Shown: positions 36,215-45,371, numbered from the stretch's first letter. The stretch: 64,000 nt of DNA from Schaalia radingae (GCF_900106055.1 NZ_LT629792.1:2108001-2172000); one strand, 5' to 3'. Made by a program: numbers and translations. The notes: a model not told the origin generated them from the sequence alone.

Positions 36215-39187
36215 TCATCTTTCTTCGCTCTGGTCTTTTTCTTCGATCACTGTACCGCCGAGTATCTCCAGTATGGCCGGCAACCCGACGCTGGTCGACA
36301 TCTCCAGATCCACGTCATCCATGCTGGCCGAGTCATCCTCATTGGGCGGCACGATAACTGGGTCAGGTTCACCACCAGGTGCGTCGTGGCCGTACGGGGC
36401 AGCGAAATGGTCCTGCTGGCGATGCGGCCGTGTACCGCGCACCTCTGCCTCGTGGGCGTGAGTATCGCCTGTGCCCTGCTCCCCTGCTTCGTCAGCTCGT
36501 TCCTGCTGCACTTCACGGATCGCTTCGGCGCGCATCTCCTCCACGCTGCCTGGTGAAAAGGTGTCCTCACCCTGCGGTTCAGGTGGTGTGGATGAGTGAG
36601 CTGTCGACGGGGCGGCCGGTTCTGTGTCACCACTGTCTCGCACATCCTCAACAGCGTGTGCCACTCCTTGAGGACGACCGCCGATCTTCTGCTCCACTAA
36701 TTGCGCGGCGTGCTCGGCGTTCTGCTCGTCATGGTCACGGTCGCGCAAGGGTTCGGCGCGACCGGAAGTCGCTCCGTCTCCCTCGCCCTCGTCGTTTTCG
36801 TCGTCCTCGTCATCAAAGATCGGGCCATGTGCGGCTCGAGGTGGCTGTTTTGTGCCATTCTCGCGCCCAAATGGACGATGCTGGCGTGCTGCCGGATGAG
36901 CGTCACGCTCTGACTGGTGATCACGCGCTACCGGGTCAGAGTGGACAGGCTCGGAGGAAGACGCCGATGCGGCCGGTTCAGATGCCTCGGCACGTCCGCC
37001 ACCGGGTATGGCTACCGGCCCCCAGCCGTCATCATCGTCATCGTCGTCAACTGTCGGAGTCGAGGGTGAGGCCGGCGCTGAAGGCTGGTCAATTTGTGGG
37101 CGTGACGGCGCGTTCGCTGCCTGTGCGTCGTGCGTTGCCTGTTCAGAGCGCATCGACTGTTGGCCGGGCATCGCACCGTGCTGCTGATTGGACGAAGGCG
37201 GCTCGTGACCTGCAGTGCGCTGGGGCGTGCCCTCGTTACTGGGCCCGTGTGCCTGATGATCAGTGCGTTGTGATTGCTGTGGAACCGATGCAGGCGTAGT
37301 CAGCGACGCGCCGCCTACTGACTGCGCGATCTGAGCCCTGACCTGCACGTCTGCACCGCACACGTCGTGGACTGCGCGGGCGACGTCCTGGGCTCGGGAA
37401 CCCGAGTCGAATGCCTTTACCAATCCTGGAGTGGTGAAGCTGAGGATCACGGTAGATTCGTCCACGCCTCCCAGCTGGGCGTGAGAGTCCACGAGCGACC
37501 ATGTGGCTCGGCTGAGCGAAGCGATACGATCGACAATTTCCTGCCAGCGCATGCGAATCGAATCTGCAACCGCGCCGCTTCGATGAGGTTGTTCGGACGC
37601 AGCGTGCTGTTCAGGCGCAGGGTGGTGGCCGGGGCGGTCAGGTTCAGGACGCCTCTGCTCAGTCGGGCGCTGCTCAGCCTGGCGTTGGCCATTTTGGCTG
37701 TGTTCTGGCTGATCGCGCTCGGCCCCCGGTGCGGCGTCAGATTCCCGCGTTGCGTGTGTCGGCTTGCCCGGCGTGCCGGCTTCGGGCCTAGGTGCTCCCT
37801 GCGTCTCCCCGGTTTGCTGGGAATGCTGAGATTGTTGCTCGCGACGACGACGCAGATCCGCTTTCGCCTGAGCCGCGCCATAAGTTCCGCCGCGCTCGTG
37901 GTCATACTGACCATCGCCAGCACCACTCGCACGACCAGACCCGCTGCCACTTCCGGCACTGCCATGTCCAGCATCACCGCCTGGCGACTGGTAATTCGGT
38001 GCGCCTCCGCCGACTGTTCCCACTGTTCCGGGGAAGCCCTCCTTGCCCTGCGACGCTGCCACCTCTGTGCGGGATGCAGGTGAAGTCTGTGACGGCACCA
38101 GGATTCGGCCCAACAACAACTCCAGCTGTATGCGCGGAGATGTCGCGCCCACCATCGAACGCAAGGCCATATCAGTCAGATCGGCTGCGCGCGACAGGTG
38201 GTACGGCCCCCAATTTCGGGCCTGCACCTGCATGCGTTCAAACTGGTCACTGGGCGTTCCCGCCAGGACATCGACTGCCGCATCTCCCGACACGGCGATA
38301 ATCAGGAGGTCACGCAAACGCTGCAGGAGGTCCTCAACGAACCGACGAGGATCATGGCCCGACTCCACCATATGCTCCACAACTCGGAAAGCGGCAGCAC
38401 CATCACCGCCCGCGAGCGCATCAACCGTCTGATCAAGCAGAGCAGTGTCGGTGTACCCCAGCAACGCAACAGCAAGGTCATAGCTCAGCGCCCCCTCCAC
38501 TGCGCCAGCCATCAGCTGATCGAGGACCGACAACGTGTCGCGCACAGACCCTCCACCCGACCGCATCACGAGGGGGAGCACGCCCGCGTCTGGATGAATC
38601 CCTTCTTCCTCACACAGATGCTCCAGATACGGTTGCATCACGTCCGGCGGCACCAGTCGGAACGGGTAGTGATGAGTACGCGAACGAATCGTCCCGATCA
38701 CTTTTTCGGGCTCAGTCGTGGCGAACACAAACTTCACATGCTCAGGGGGTTCTTCAACCAGCTTCAGCATCGCGTTCGAGCCCTCTTTGGTGACCATGTG
38801 GGCTTCGTCGATAATGAACACCTTGTAGCGGTCGCGCACGGGCGCAAAGGTGGCGCGCTCACGCAGATCCCTGGCATCGTCAACGCCGCGGTGTGAGGCT
38901 GCGTCAATTTCCACAACGTCGAGGGAACCGGGCCCGCCAGTTGCCAGTTCGCGGCATGATTCGCACTGTCCGCATGGGGTGTCGGTCGGCCCCTCCGCGC
39001 AGTTCAGACAGCGTGCCAGGATTCGTGCCGACGTGGTCTTTCCACATCCGCGTGGACCTGAGAACAAGTAGGCATGTGTCACTCGGTCGGCACGAAGAGC
39101 TGCACGTAACGGCTGCGTCACGTGGTCCTGGCCGATCATCTCATCAAACGTATCGGGCCGATAGCGGCGGTACAGAGCTGTGGTCAC
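36215..39187 (-). CDS. dnaX: DNA polymerase III subunits gamma and tau
   Basis: A 990-residue clamp-loader ATPase. Residues 44-52 are Walker A (GPRGCGKTT). Cysteines 63, 72, 75 and 78 bind zinc (LNCAEGPTDTPCGQCESC). VFIIDEAHMV is Walker B and FATTEPEKV is sensor 1. The AAA+ and collar domains end near residue 365. The rest is mostly low complexity (Gln/Gly/Glu/Pro-rich, with a run of seven Asp before DGWGPVAIP) around a small folded block near residues 545-640 (IRMRWQEIVDRIASL to DVQVRAQIAQ). It is far longer than most actinobacterial homologues. Confidence 0.95.
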   Translation of the reverse strand: MTTALYRRYRPDTFDEMIGQDHVTQPLRAALRADRVTHAYLFSGPRGCGKTTSARILARCLNCAEGPTDTPCGQCESCRELATGGPGSLDVVEIDAASHRGVDDARDLRERATFAPVRDRYKVFIIDEAHMVTKEGSNAMLKLVEEPPEHVKFVFATTEPEKVIGTIRSRTHHYPFRLVPPDVMQPYLEHLCEEEGIHPDAGVLPLVMRSGGGSVRDTLSVLDQLMAGAVEGALSYDLAVALLGYTDTALLDQTVDALAGGDGAAAFRVVEHMVESGHDPRRFVEDLLQRLRDLLIIAVSGDAAVDVLAGTPSDQFERMQVQARNWGPYHLSRAADLTDMALRSMVGATSPRIQLELLLGRILVPSQTSPASRTEVAASQGKEGFPGTVGTVGGGAPNYQSPGGDAGHGSAGSGSGSGRASGAGDGQYDHERGGTYGAAQAKADLRRRREQQSQHSQQTGETQGAPRPEAGTPGKPTHATRESDAAPGAERDQPEHSQNGQRQAEQRPTEQRRPEPDRPGHHPAPEQHAASEQPHRSGAVADSIRMRWQEIVDRIASLSRATWSLVDSHAQLGGVDESTVILSFTTPGLVKAFDSGSRAQDVARAVHDVCGADVQVRAQIAQSVGGASLTTPASVPQQSQRTDHQAHGPSNEGTPQRTAGHEPPSSNQQHGAMPGQQSMRSEQATHDAQAANAPSRPQIDQPSAPASPSTPTVDDDDDDDGWGPVAIPGGGRAEASEPAASASSSEPVHSDPVARDHQSERDAHPAARQHRPFGRENGTKQPPRAAHGPIFDDEDDENDEGEGDGATSGRAEPLRDRDHDEQNAEHAAQLVEQKIGGRPQGVAHAVEDVRDSGDTEPAAPSTAHSSTPPEPQGEDTFSPGSVEEMRAEAIREVQQERADEAGEQGTGDTHAHEAEVRGTRPHRQQDHFAAPYGHDAPGGEPDPVIVPPNEDDSASMDDVDLEMSTSVGLPAILEILGGTVIEEKDQSEER

Positions 39188-39261
39188 ACTCGAACCTTAA
39201 AGGTATCCATAGGCATTTGGCGACACCAACCGTCCTGAACAGCAACGACGATGATAATAAA

Positions 39262-39350
39262 GATCCTCCGCGCACCCGGCAGAGCGCCCTTATCCTTGCT
39301 GCCTTCCAGCCCTGGGGAGGTTCGGACGGTACCGTCACGCGGAGGACCGC
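39262..39350 (-). ncRNA. ffs: Signal recognition particle RNA (small bacterial type, 4.5S)
   Basis: The complement forms a long hairpin closed by TCCTCCGCG/CGCGGAGGA. Its apical part is CCAGGGCTGGAAGGCAGCAA, including the conserved GGAAGGCAGCAA needed for Ffh binding. It lies just upstream of dnaX on the same strand, a standard actinobacterial position. The exact ends are estimated. Confidence 0.9.
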
Positions 39351-39480
39351 CATCTAGTCTACACAATTCCATCCCGCTCAGCGCGCCGCGTCACCCTCGT
39401 CAGCTACTTCGACCAATGAGGCCATGAGTTGCCAGCTGATAATTCAGGAATCGTTTCCTCATACCCTTTCTCGCTGGCAT

Positions 39481-40041
39481 TCACGAGGCGGTCACATGCT
39501 GGATAAAATCGCGCATCGTTTCAGCAATATCCAGAGAGGGGTCATTGAGCCACAACAGCTGCAAACCTTCGACTAACGCCCTAATTTCATGCGCCAACTG
39601 CTCAACATCAACGTCGTTTGACAGCCTGCCAACACGCTGTTCCCGAAGCAGTTCGATACACAATGATTCTTGAAAGTCCTCCTCGCGCTGGCGGACGAAG
39701 TCATGGGCGGGATGCTCAGCGTCGATCGCCTCCAGCGTCAAAGTTGTGTCCAACCTGATAATGGCCGGCATGGTCATATTGTGTGCCAAGACCTCAGGTA
39801 GAGCAGCTAAGAGCCCCCGCTGTTCAATCAATTCAGATCGCCAGTCTCTCTCACCTTCTTCGCGCTGCTCCAGCACAGCTTGAAGCAAACCGTCTTTTGA
39901 ACCGAAATATCTCAAGAGCGTCGTATGCGAGATGCCTATTTCATCGGCAAGTTGACGCATCGAGAGGTGACGAAATCCGTTTTCACCGATGGCCTTAACA
40001 GCAGCAGCAATAATCCTTGTTCGTCGACGCTGACTGTTCAT
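39481..40041 (-). CDS. TetR family transcriptional regulator
   Basis: A 186-residue regulator. The N-terminal HTH is clear (IIAAAVKAIGENGFRHLSMR, then QLADEIGISHTTLLRYFGSK). The ligand domain contains MPAIIRLDTTLTLEA and ends MRDFIQHVT, similar to regulators often linked to glycosidase or efflux genes. It is the last intact gene before a zone of transposase debris. The gene it controlled may have been lost. Confidence 0.85.
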   Translation of the reverse strand: MNSQRRRTRIIAAAVKAIGENGFRHLSMRQLADEIGISHTTLLRYFGSKDGLLQAVLEQREEGERDWRSELIEQRGLLAALPEVLAHNMTMPAIIRLDTTLTLEAIDAEHPAHDFVRQREEDFQESLCIELLREQRVGRLSNDVDVEQLAHEIRALVEGLQLLWLNDPSLDIAETMRDFIQHVTAS

Positions 40042-40233
40042 ATAAGGGAGATAGCGGCCATTTTTGGTGTCTAAACTATTGACTTTTCGTTGGTATACTG
40101 CCGAAAATCGTGTTTCTAATGATTGTGAACCTTATGGTGAGGTAAAGCTGAGCAAATCCCACATATCGCGGTTTTGTATGCTAAACGTCTTTCTTGGTCT
40201 GCTTCCTGCATGGCACGACCTGCATCAACAAGA

Positions 40234-40745
40234 AAATACCCAACGTGTGGCGAACCTGGGCTCACATGTAACGGGACTCGGGGCGGCAAAACCCGATGAC
40301 GGAACGTCAAGTGCGGCTCCAGCACTTTACGGCTCCGCGAACACGCCGGCGAGCTGACAACATTCCAACGCTTCCTAACACGGGTCAAAGACCAACGCCC
40401 CCAAAGGGACTGTGACGCCACCACAACAGGACGCACCCTACGCCGCCACAGCGCATGGTGCTGGAATATCCCAATCCCCCCGCCACCTTGCACAGGCCAG
40501 GTCCATGATCAGATCTTCATTGACGGGACCTACCTCGCCTACGGCTGATGCGTCCTCATAGCCTGAGCAAGCACAGGACCAGTAGTGGCCTGGCAATGGT
40601 GCCACACGGAAAACAGCACAGCCTACGGAAAACTCCTGTCCACCATCCCAGCCCCGCGGGTCATCACAATTGACGGCAACGGCGGTACACTCAAAGCCAT
40701 CGCACATCACTGTCCAAGAATTGGGGTTCAGCACACACATTCAGG
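40234..40745 (+). pseudogene. Decayed IS1249-like (Mutator/IS256-type) transposase
   Basis: One frame reads KYPTCGEPGLTCNGTRGGKT and later QIFIDGTYLAYG, then VVAWQWCHTENSTAYGKLLS and RVITIDGNGGTLKAIAHH. The Zn-ribbon start, DGTYL and TDGxGG-like DGNGG motifs are those of IS1249-like transposases. Three in-frame TGA codons interrupt it, at positions where a Trp would be expected at least in YG-CVLIA. The C-terminal part, including the last catalytic residue, is missing. It cannot be active. Confidence 0.8.
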
Positions 40746-40750
40746 TTTGG

Positions 40751-40984
40751 TTATCCGAATCGTTTTTGTGCGCCTTGTCGGGTGATGCCGAGCGCGGCTC
40801 CGATGATGGTCCACGAGTCGCCTGCCTGGCGTGCGTCGTCGACGGCTTGGCGTAGGCGCCTTTCGGCTTCTTCTACTTGCTTGTTGGCTGCGACTATTTT
40901 CCTGAAGTTTTGTGCGTCTCGCGCGTGGTGTGTGGTGACGTCGAGTTCGTCAAGCCCGGTGTCGGTGTCGGTTGCGTATGTCAT
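40751..40984 (-). CDS. Small HTH protein, antitoxin candidate
   Basis: A 77-residue protein. A disordered acidic N-terminus is followed by a helix (NFRKIVAANKQVEEAERRLR) and a C-terminal helix-turn-helix (GDSWTIIGAALGITRQGAQK). The HTH resembles those of small antitoxin-like proteins that accompany RelE/BrnT-like toxins in actinobacteria. The stop of the partner gene lies 4 nt before the ATG, within GAGGTAA, which serves as ribosome site, so the two are coupled. The antitoxin role is inferred from the arrangement. Confidence 0.65.
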   Translation of the reverse strand: MTYATDTDTGLDELDVTTHHARDAQNFRKIVAANKQVEEAERRLRQAVDDARQAGDSWTIIGAALGITRQGAQKRFG

Positions 40985-40988
40985 GTTT

Positions 40989-41225
40989 TTACCTCAAAAA
41001 GTCGTAGAACTTTGCTCTGAGTCTGTCAGCGTGAATGATTCGGTCGGGCGTTGGGGCTGGGACTGCGACGAGTTCGAGCAGTGTGCCGTCGGCGGCGGGC
41101 CCGATCAGGAGTATGCGGTCTTGTCCGTGGTATTCGTATTCGATTATCCGTATGGCGTTTTCCCACGCGTGTGTGATGTCAGCATGTGTGATGCCGTGCT
41201 TGTGGGCGCTGGGAAGAACTTTCAC
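40989..41225 (-). CDS. Small toxin candidate (BrnT/RelE-like)
   Basis: About 79 residues from the GTG at 41225: VKVLPSAHKHGITHADITHA, then RIIEYEYHGQDRILLIGP and a final RIIHADRLRAKFYDFLR. The pattern KHG-I...D-ihA, ...R.LLIGP..DG.LLE.V... and IIHA..LR.KF is common in small actinobacterial proteins paired with an HTH protein. The general shape suits a BrnT/RelE-type mRNA interferase, but no catalytic residue can be assigned with certainty. A promoter with a perfect palindrome is directly in front. A frame open to 41261 would begin inside that promoter and is rejected. Confidence 0.6.
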   Translation of the reverse strand: MKVLPSAHKHGITHADITHAWENAIRIIEYEYHGQDRILLIGPAADGTLLELVAVPAPTPDRIIHADRLRAKFYDFLR

Positions 41226-41261
41226 ACTGTCAACTGTAAGTTGACGGCATGGGGGTGTCAA
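41226..41261 (-). promoter_or_regulatory. Promoter and palindromic operator of the toxin-antitoxin-like pair
   Basis: On the minus strand TTGACA (41256-41261) is followed after 17 bp by TACAGT (41233-41238), matching -35 and -10 elements. A perfect 7-3-7 palindrome, GTCAACT-GTA-AGTTGAC (41229-41245), covers the -10. Transcription would start at about 41226, one base before the GTG, giving a leaderless mRNA. Confidence 0.7.
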
Positions 41262-41295
41262 TCCTTGCTGGCTTGGTGCGCTGGCGTGGGGAAAA

Positions 41296-41331
41296 CGAAA
41301 AACCCCGCCATTTCAACGAAACAGCGGGGCG
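41296..41331 (-). terminator. Terminator after tRNA-Ser
   Basis: On the minus strand CCCCGC and GCGGGG (41303-41308 and 41324-41329) form a stem followed by TTTTT, 6 bp past the tRNA-Ser gene. Confidence 0.8.
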
Positions 41332-41335
41332 TTTG

Positions 41336-41420
41336 CGGAGGATGGGGGATTCGAACCCCCGAGGGCTTGCACCCAACACGCTTTCCAAGCGTGCGCCATA
41401 GGCCACTAGGCGAATCCTCC
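41336..41420 (-). tRNA. tRNA-Ser (anticodon GGA)
   Basis: The complement begins GGAGGATTCGCCTAGTGGCC. It has an anticodon stem CACGC/GCGTG with loop TTGGAAA (anticodon GGA), a long type-II variable arm (TTGGGTGCAAGCCCTCG), T arm GGGGG-TTCGAAT-CCCCC and 3' ATCCTCC-G. CCA is not encoded. Confidence 0.95.
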
Positions 41421-41563
41421 AAGGCGCTGCACCGATTCGACCACACAGCTGATCAATACGTGCAACAACATAGGAGCATATCTGATTGACCGCCCTTTCG
41501 GCCACCTCGCAGCGTTCACATCAGGGTGTAATCGCTCACGCAGCGCCAGCCAGGTGCAGCGTG

Positions 41564-41600
41564 GTCGCCCTCGTCAATGCAATCAATCAACGAGGGCGAC
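41564..41600 (-). terminator. Terminator of the BCCT transporter gene
   Basis: GTCGCCCTCGT (41564-41574) pairs with ACGAGGGCGAC (41590-41600) with a 15-nt loop, starting 8 bp after the BCCT stop codon. Same stem sequence as the terminators at 33049 and 57847. Confidence 0.85.
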
Positions 41601-41607
41601 CCATGTG

Positions 41608-43944
41608 CTACTCGTCGTACACGCCCAGGTAGTCTAGCCACCCTTCGTAATGATCCAGAACGTCGTGCGCGATCTGGTCAGAGGACCACCCCACAATGTC
41701 GTACCCCTGACCACCGCCCGAGGGACGCACTTCCAGGCGCACCGTCACGTCATTCGCCTCAGCAACCATCGCGGTGCCCACAGACGGAACGGGAGACTCG
41801 ACCACTCGCACGGTGTAGCGGAACGGATGCTCGGTCAGCAGGCCCGCGATGCTCGGTTCAGCTCCGTCAGCAGAAGTACTCCCGGCCGTTCGAGGCTTCG
41901 CATCATCAAACATTTCATTGATCTGCTCGTGCAGCTCAGTGGTGGAATCGGTCTGCGGTTGCTCGCCCGTATCAGTGGTCTGAGCACCTGAATCCCACTC
42001 CTGCGCGCCCGATGCCCTGGCCTCCGATTCGCCGCCAACTGTCAGCGTGACGCGGCCCAGGAAGTTACGCTCGTCATCCGGATCCTGTGCTTCGGGACCC
42101 TCAACAACCACCCATGCGGGCAGATCTTCCTTGTGGAGTTCATCGGCCACAGCCTGCAATGCGGGAACCACTCGCCTGTCAAGGACACGCTGAGCGCGCA
42201 CAGGGGTGACAACGTCGAATGTCTTGCTCAGACGGTCACGCCAGGAGCGGCGAGCCATCGTTCCGGCTCCTGATGCGAGCACGCGGTTTTGGACGATGCG
42301 GCGACGACGCTGAGCCATCGACGCCTCTTGCGACAGCGAGCGCCACAAGCCGATCATCACCAGCACAAGGACGAAGGAGAATGGCAGCGCCATAACGATC
42401 GTGGCTTGCTGCAGGATCGTCAACCCACCGGCAACCAGCATCGCAATGGTCAGCACACCGGTCAGCGTCGCCCAGAAGATACGCAGCCACGGCACAGCGT
42501 CCTGGCGAGCGTTCGTGATGCGGCTGGACAGGTTTGACATGACGAGGGAGCCTGAGTCCGCGCTGGTGACATAGAACAGGATTCCGACGAACAGTGCGAC
42601 GGCGACAACCACTGTTGAGCCAGGTACTCGTTGCAGCAGGGCGTAGAACCCCTGTTCCGGAGCGTTCACAGTGATTTCTGCGAATTCCCTGTCACCGTTC
42701 ATCACGAGTTCCAGTGCAGCGTTACCGAAAATTGACACCCACATGATGACGTAGTTCAGGGGCAGGATCAGTGAGCCCATGACGAACTCACGGATGGTGC
42801 GGCCGCGTGAAATACGTGCCAGGAACATTCCGACGAATGCGGCCCAGGTGATCCACCACGCCCAGAAGAACAAGGTCCAGCTATTGAGCCACGTGTTGAT
42901 CACATCTGCCGTTGCCGGGTTCACACGCAGGTCAGCGTAGGTTTCCAATGTGAGGGCGGGGAACATGCGCACCAGGTCGCCCACGGAACGAACCAGCGAG
43001 TCCAGCAGGTACGCGGTGTTTTGGGTGACCAGAACCCACACGGCCAGACCGATTGCCAACAGTACGTTCACGTTGGACAGAACGCGCACGCCGCGATCGA
43101 CGCCGGAAACAGCGGAAACTGTCGCCATGATGACACTCAGTGCGATCAATCCGATCTGAGTGGAGGTTGTCTGCGGCAGTCCGAACAGTATCGTCAGACC
43201 GACATTCAGCTGAATGATGCCCACGCCCAGGGATGCGGCGATACCGAAGACACCGCCCACAACGACTGCGCCGTCAATGATGTTGCCCAGCGGGCCGTCC
43301 ACATGTTTGCCGAAAAGAGGCCGCAAGGCTGACCGCACCGCGAGGTGGTGCTGGTGACGGTAGGCGAAGTATCCCAGAGCAATTCCGACCAGCGCGTACA
43401 TGCCCCACCCTGTGATGCCGTAGTGGAAGAGCGTGTAGACCACGCCGGCGCGGGCAGCTTCCACTGTCTGAGCTTCACCGGTGGGAGGCGCCATGTACTG
43501 CGCGATCGGCTCTGCGACAGCAAAGAACATGATGTCGGTACCGATACCTGCGGCAAACAGCATGGCTGCCCATGAGAAAGTCGAGAAGTCAGGTGTCGCG
43601 TTATCTGGCCCCAGCCTCACGTTGCCGAACTTGCTCAAAGCGAGCACAACGACGAACACCAGGATGAAGGTTGCGAGAAAAATATAGAAAGATCCGAACC
43701 AGTGACTGATCCAATCCACCGCCACGGTAAACCCTGCCTCCACGCTTTGCGGTGATGCGATCGCGATGATGGCAATGACCGCAACGATCAGAGCTGATCC
43801 GATGAATACCGGGTAGTTGACTGGTGGTGATTGGGGTGTGGGTCGAGTGGCGATCTCCCCTTCGCGAGGCCGTCCGTCCGGTGAGGATTCTGCCTGCTCA
43901 TCCATATCGTGACTTGCGCTGTTTGTGTTGATGTGCGCGCTCAC
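41608..43944 (-). CDS. BCCT family betaine/choline-type transporter
   Basis: A 778-residue transporter. After a charged N-terminal tail of about 45 residues come twelve hydrophobic helices with the BCCT signatures HYGITGWGMYALVGIALGYF and WTLFFWAWWITWAAFVGMFL followed by ARISRGRTIREF. Members import glycine betaine, choline, carnitine or related osmolytes with Na+ or H+. A C-terminal cytoplasmic part of about 200 residues, mostly beta-rich and acidic (ending WLDYLGVYDE), is much longer than the BetP tail. The GTG at 43944 is chosen because AAAGGA is upstream. Confidence 0.9.
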   Translation of the reverse strand: MSAHINTNSASHDMDEQAESSPDGRPREGEIATRPTPQSPPVNYPVFIGSALIVAVIAIIAIASPQSVEAGFTVAVDWISHWFGSFYIFLATFILVFVVVLALSKFGNVRLGPDNATPDFSTFSWAAMLFAAGIGTDIMFFAVAEPIAQYMAPPTGEAQTVEAARAGVVYTLFHYGITGWGMYALVGIALGYFAYRHQHHLAVRSALRPLFGKHVDGPLGNIIDGAVVVGGVFGIAASLGVGIIQLNVGLTILFGLPQTTSTQIGLIALSVIMATVSAVSGVDRGVRVLSNVNVLLAIGLAVWVLVTQNTAYLLDSLVRSVGDLVRMFPALTLETYADLRVNPATADVINTWLNSWTLFFWAWWITWAAFVGMFLARISRGRTIREFVMGSLILPLNYVIMWVSIFGNAALELVMNGDREFAEITVNAPEQGFYALLQRVPGSTVVVAVALFVGILFYVTSADSGSLVMSNLSSRITNARQDAVPWLRIFWATLTGVLTIAMLVAGGLTILQQATIVMALPFSFVLVLVMIGLWRSLSQEASMAQRRRRIVQNRVLASGAGTMARRSWRDRLSKTFDVVTPVRAQRVLDRRVVPALQAVADELHKEDLPAWVVVEGPEAQDPDDERNFLGRVTLTVGGESEARASGAQEWDSGAQTTDTGEQPQTDSTTELHEQINEMFDDAKPRTAGSTSADGAEPSIAGLLTEHPFRYTVRVVESPVPSVGTAMVAEANDVTVRLEVRPSGGGQGYDIVGWSSDQIAHDVLDHYEGWLDYLGVYDE

Positions 43945-44084
43945 ACATCGTCCTTTCGCTCGTGTGCGCGACAGCTGGGAGCCGCACACTGCTCTATCAC
44001 CATAAGGCGTTGATGGTGACAACTGCATATCAACCTTATCGACGAGGGTTCTCATGGCGCCTTCGTCGTGACAGACTCCAAAAT

Positions 44085-44537
44085 GTGAGAAAACCGACCA
44101 AAATTCTCGCGCTCCTGAGCACAGTCGCCATCACCATGACCCTGAGTGCATGTGGACCACTCGTCAAAAAGGACCCCACTGCACAGGGCATCCAACCCAC
44201 ACCGCAAAGCACGCAGCCCGTTCCAACTCCAACTCCGACTCCCACCCCGGCGCCGGCTCCCGCCCCGTCCCCCCCAATCCACGGGCCTCACGCCGGGCGG
44301 CTCACAGACGACGATCGCACGAAGAAGAACCTACTCTCACTGGCCGACAAGGCTGAGCAGGGCGATGACATGGGTATTGTCAACGTGTCGATGGATCAGG
44401 CACAGTTCTGCTATCCAGACACTTTCTCGGGTGACGTCGAAAACCTCACGAGTGACCTTGACGACCAGTTCGCAGAATTGGATGAGCAGCTCGAGGAGCT
44501 TGACAAGATGCTCGAGGACTTGGACAGCGGCAGCTGA
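44085..44537 (+). CDS. Small lipoprotein with Pro/Thr spacer
   Basis: About 150 residues. The signal peptide VRKPTKILALLSTVAITMTL is followed by the lipobox SAC, then a Pro/Thr-rich spacer (VPTPTPTPTPAPAPAPSPP). A short acidic domain ends in a coiled-coil-like stretch, DDQFAELDEQLEELDKMLED. No family recognised. The start is set at the GTG for a standard signal peptide. No clear ribosome site is present, so an upstream start remains possible. Followed by the LytR_C protein. Confidence 0.65.
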   Translation: MRKPTKILALLSTVAITMTLSACGPLVKKDPTAQGIQPTPQSTQPVPTPTPTPTPAPAPAPSPPIHGPHAGRLTDDDRTKKNLLSLADKAEQGDDMGIVNVSMDQAQFCYPDTFSGDVENLTSDLDDQFAELDEQLEELDKMLEDLDSGS

Positions 44538-44598
44538 GCTTTCACCGCCCGTGCATGGCGAGGTCACATTCACAGTGTATTTCGGCTAAGTTAGTGAC

Positions 44599-45273
44599 GT
44601 GAACCCGCAGCAATCTCGGCGTCGATCAGCACGTCAACGCTTCCTTGATGCCCGACAGAGTAAGCAGAATCTGACATTTTCCGTCGTGGCATCCGTCATG
44701 GCAGTACTGGTCATTGCTGCGCTCCTCGTGATCACGAACATCATTTCGATGCCCTCCGAAGAGTTCTCCAAGACGGAAAAGACGGCAGGTCTGGGCGACA
44801 TTGTGTGCCCGACGGAAGGTACGACACCGCTGCCGGCAGACACGATCCATGTTCAGGTTCTCAACGCCACCTCACAGTCGGGCCTGGCCAGCTCGGTGAC
44901 GACGATGCTGGCCGAGCAGGGATTTGTCATGCAGGATCCTGCCAACGCGGCAAGTGAGTTGACCGGCACCGTCGAAATTGACGTCTCCCCCAAGAACATT
45001 GATGCCGGCTACACGGTTGCGCGCTTCTTCCCTGATGCGCGCGTGGTGCTGAGCGAAGGCACCGACGAGGTTGTCCAGGTCATCCTCGGTACATTCTTCG
45101 ATTCACTGCTGCCTAAGGAAGATATCAAGAAAATCGCAGAGGCTCAAAGCGCCTTGAAAGGCAGCGACTCGTGCCTGCCTGTCGACCCGGAGCTTCTTGC
45201 GCCCGCGACCACCCAAACCGGCGACGATGATCAGTCAGGCGACGGCAGTCAGTCAGAGGGACAATCCGAGTAG
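44599..45273 (+). CDS. LytR C-terminal-domain envelope protein
   Basis: A 224-residue single-pass membrane protein. A basic N-terminus (SRRRSARQRFLDARQSK) and a helix (VVASVMAVLVIAALLVI) lead into an extracytoplasmic LytR_C domain (IHVQVLNATSQSGLASSVTT and an ARFFPDARVVL strand). Stand-alone LytR_C proteins are common in actinobacteria and are presumed to bind the cell envelope. The start is GTG. The C-terminus is disordered (DDDQSGDGSQSEGQSE). It converges on the permease, with a hairpin between them. Confidence 0.85.
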   Translation: MNPQQSRRRSARQRFLDARQSKQNLTFSVVASVMAVLVIAALLVITNIISMPSEEFSKTEKTAGLGDIVCPTEGTTPLPADTIHVQVLNATSQSGLASSVTTMLAEQGFVMQDPANAASELTGTVEIDVSPKNIDAGYTVARFFPDARVVLSEGTDEVVQVILGTFFDSLLPKEDIKKIAEAQSALKGSDSCLPVDPELLAPATTQTGDDDQSGDGSQSEGQSE

Positions 45274-45320
45274 CGTCGCCGCGGTGTCACAGCAGTGACG
45301 TTGCGTCCGCTTTTAATAGG

Positions 45321-45352
45321 AACGAGGGCGACTCACGTGAGCCGCCCTCGTT
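45321..45352. terminator. Bidirectional terminator
   Basis: AACGAGGGCG (45321-45330) pairs with CGCCCTCGTT (45343-45352). Inside, CTCACGTGAG is itself complementary. It lies between two convergent genes and uses the recurrent CGCCCTCGT stem. Confidence 0.88.
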
Positions 45353-45371
45353 TGATACCTGAAGAATTGGC

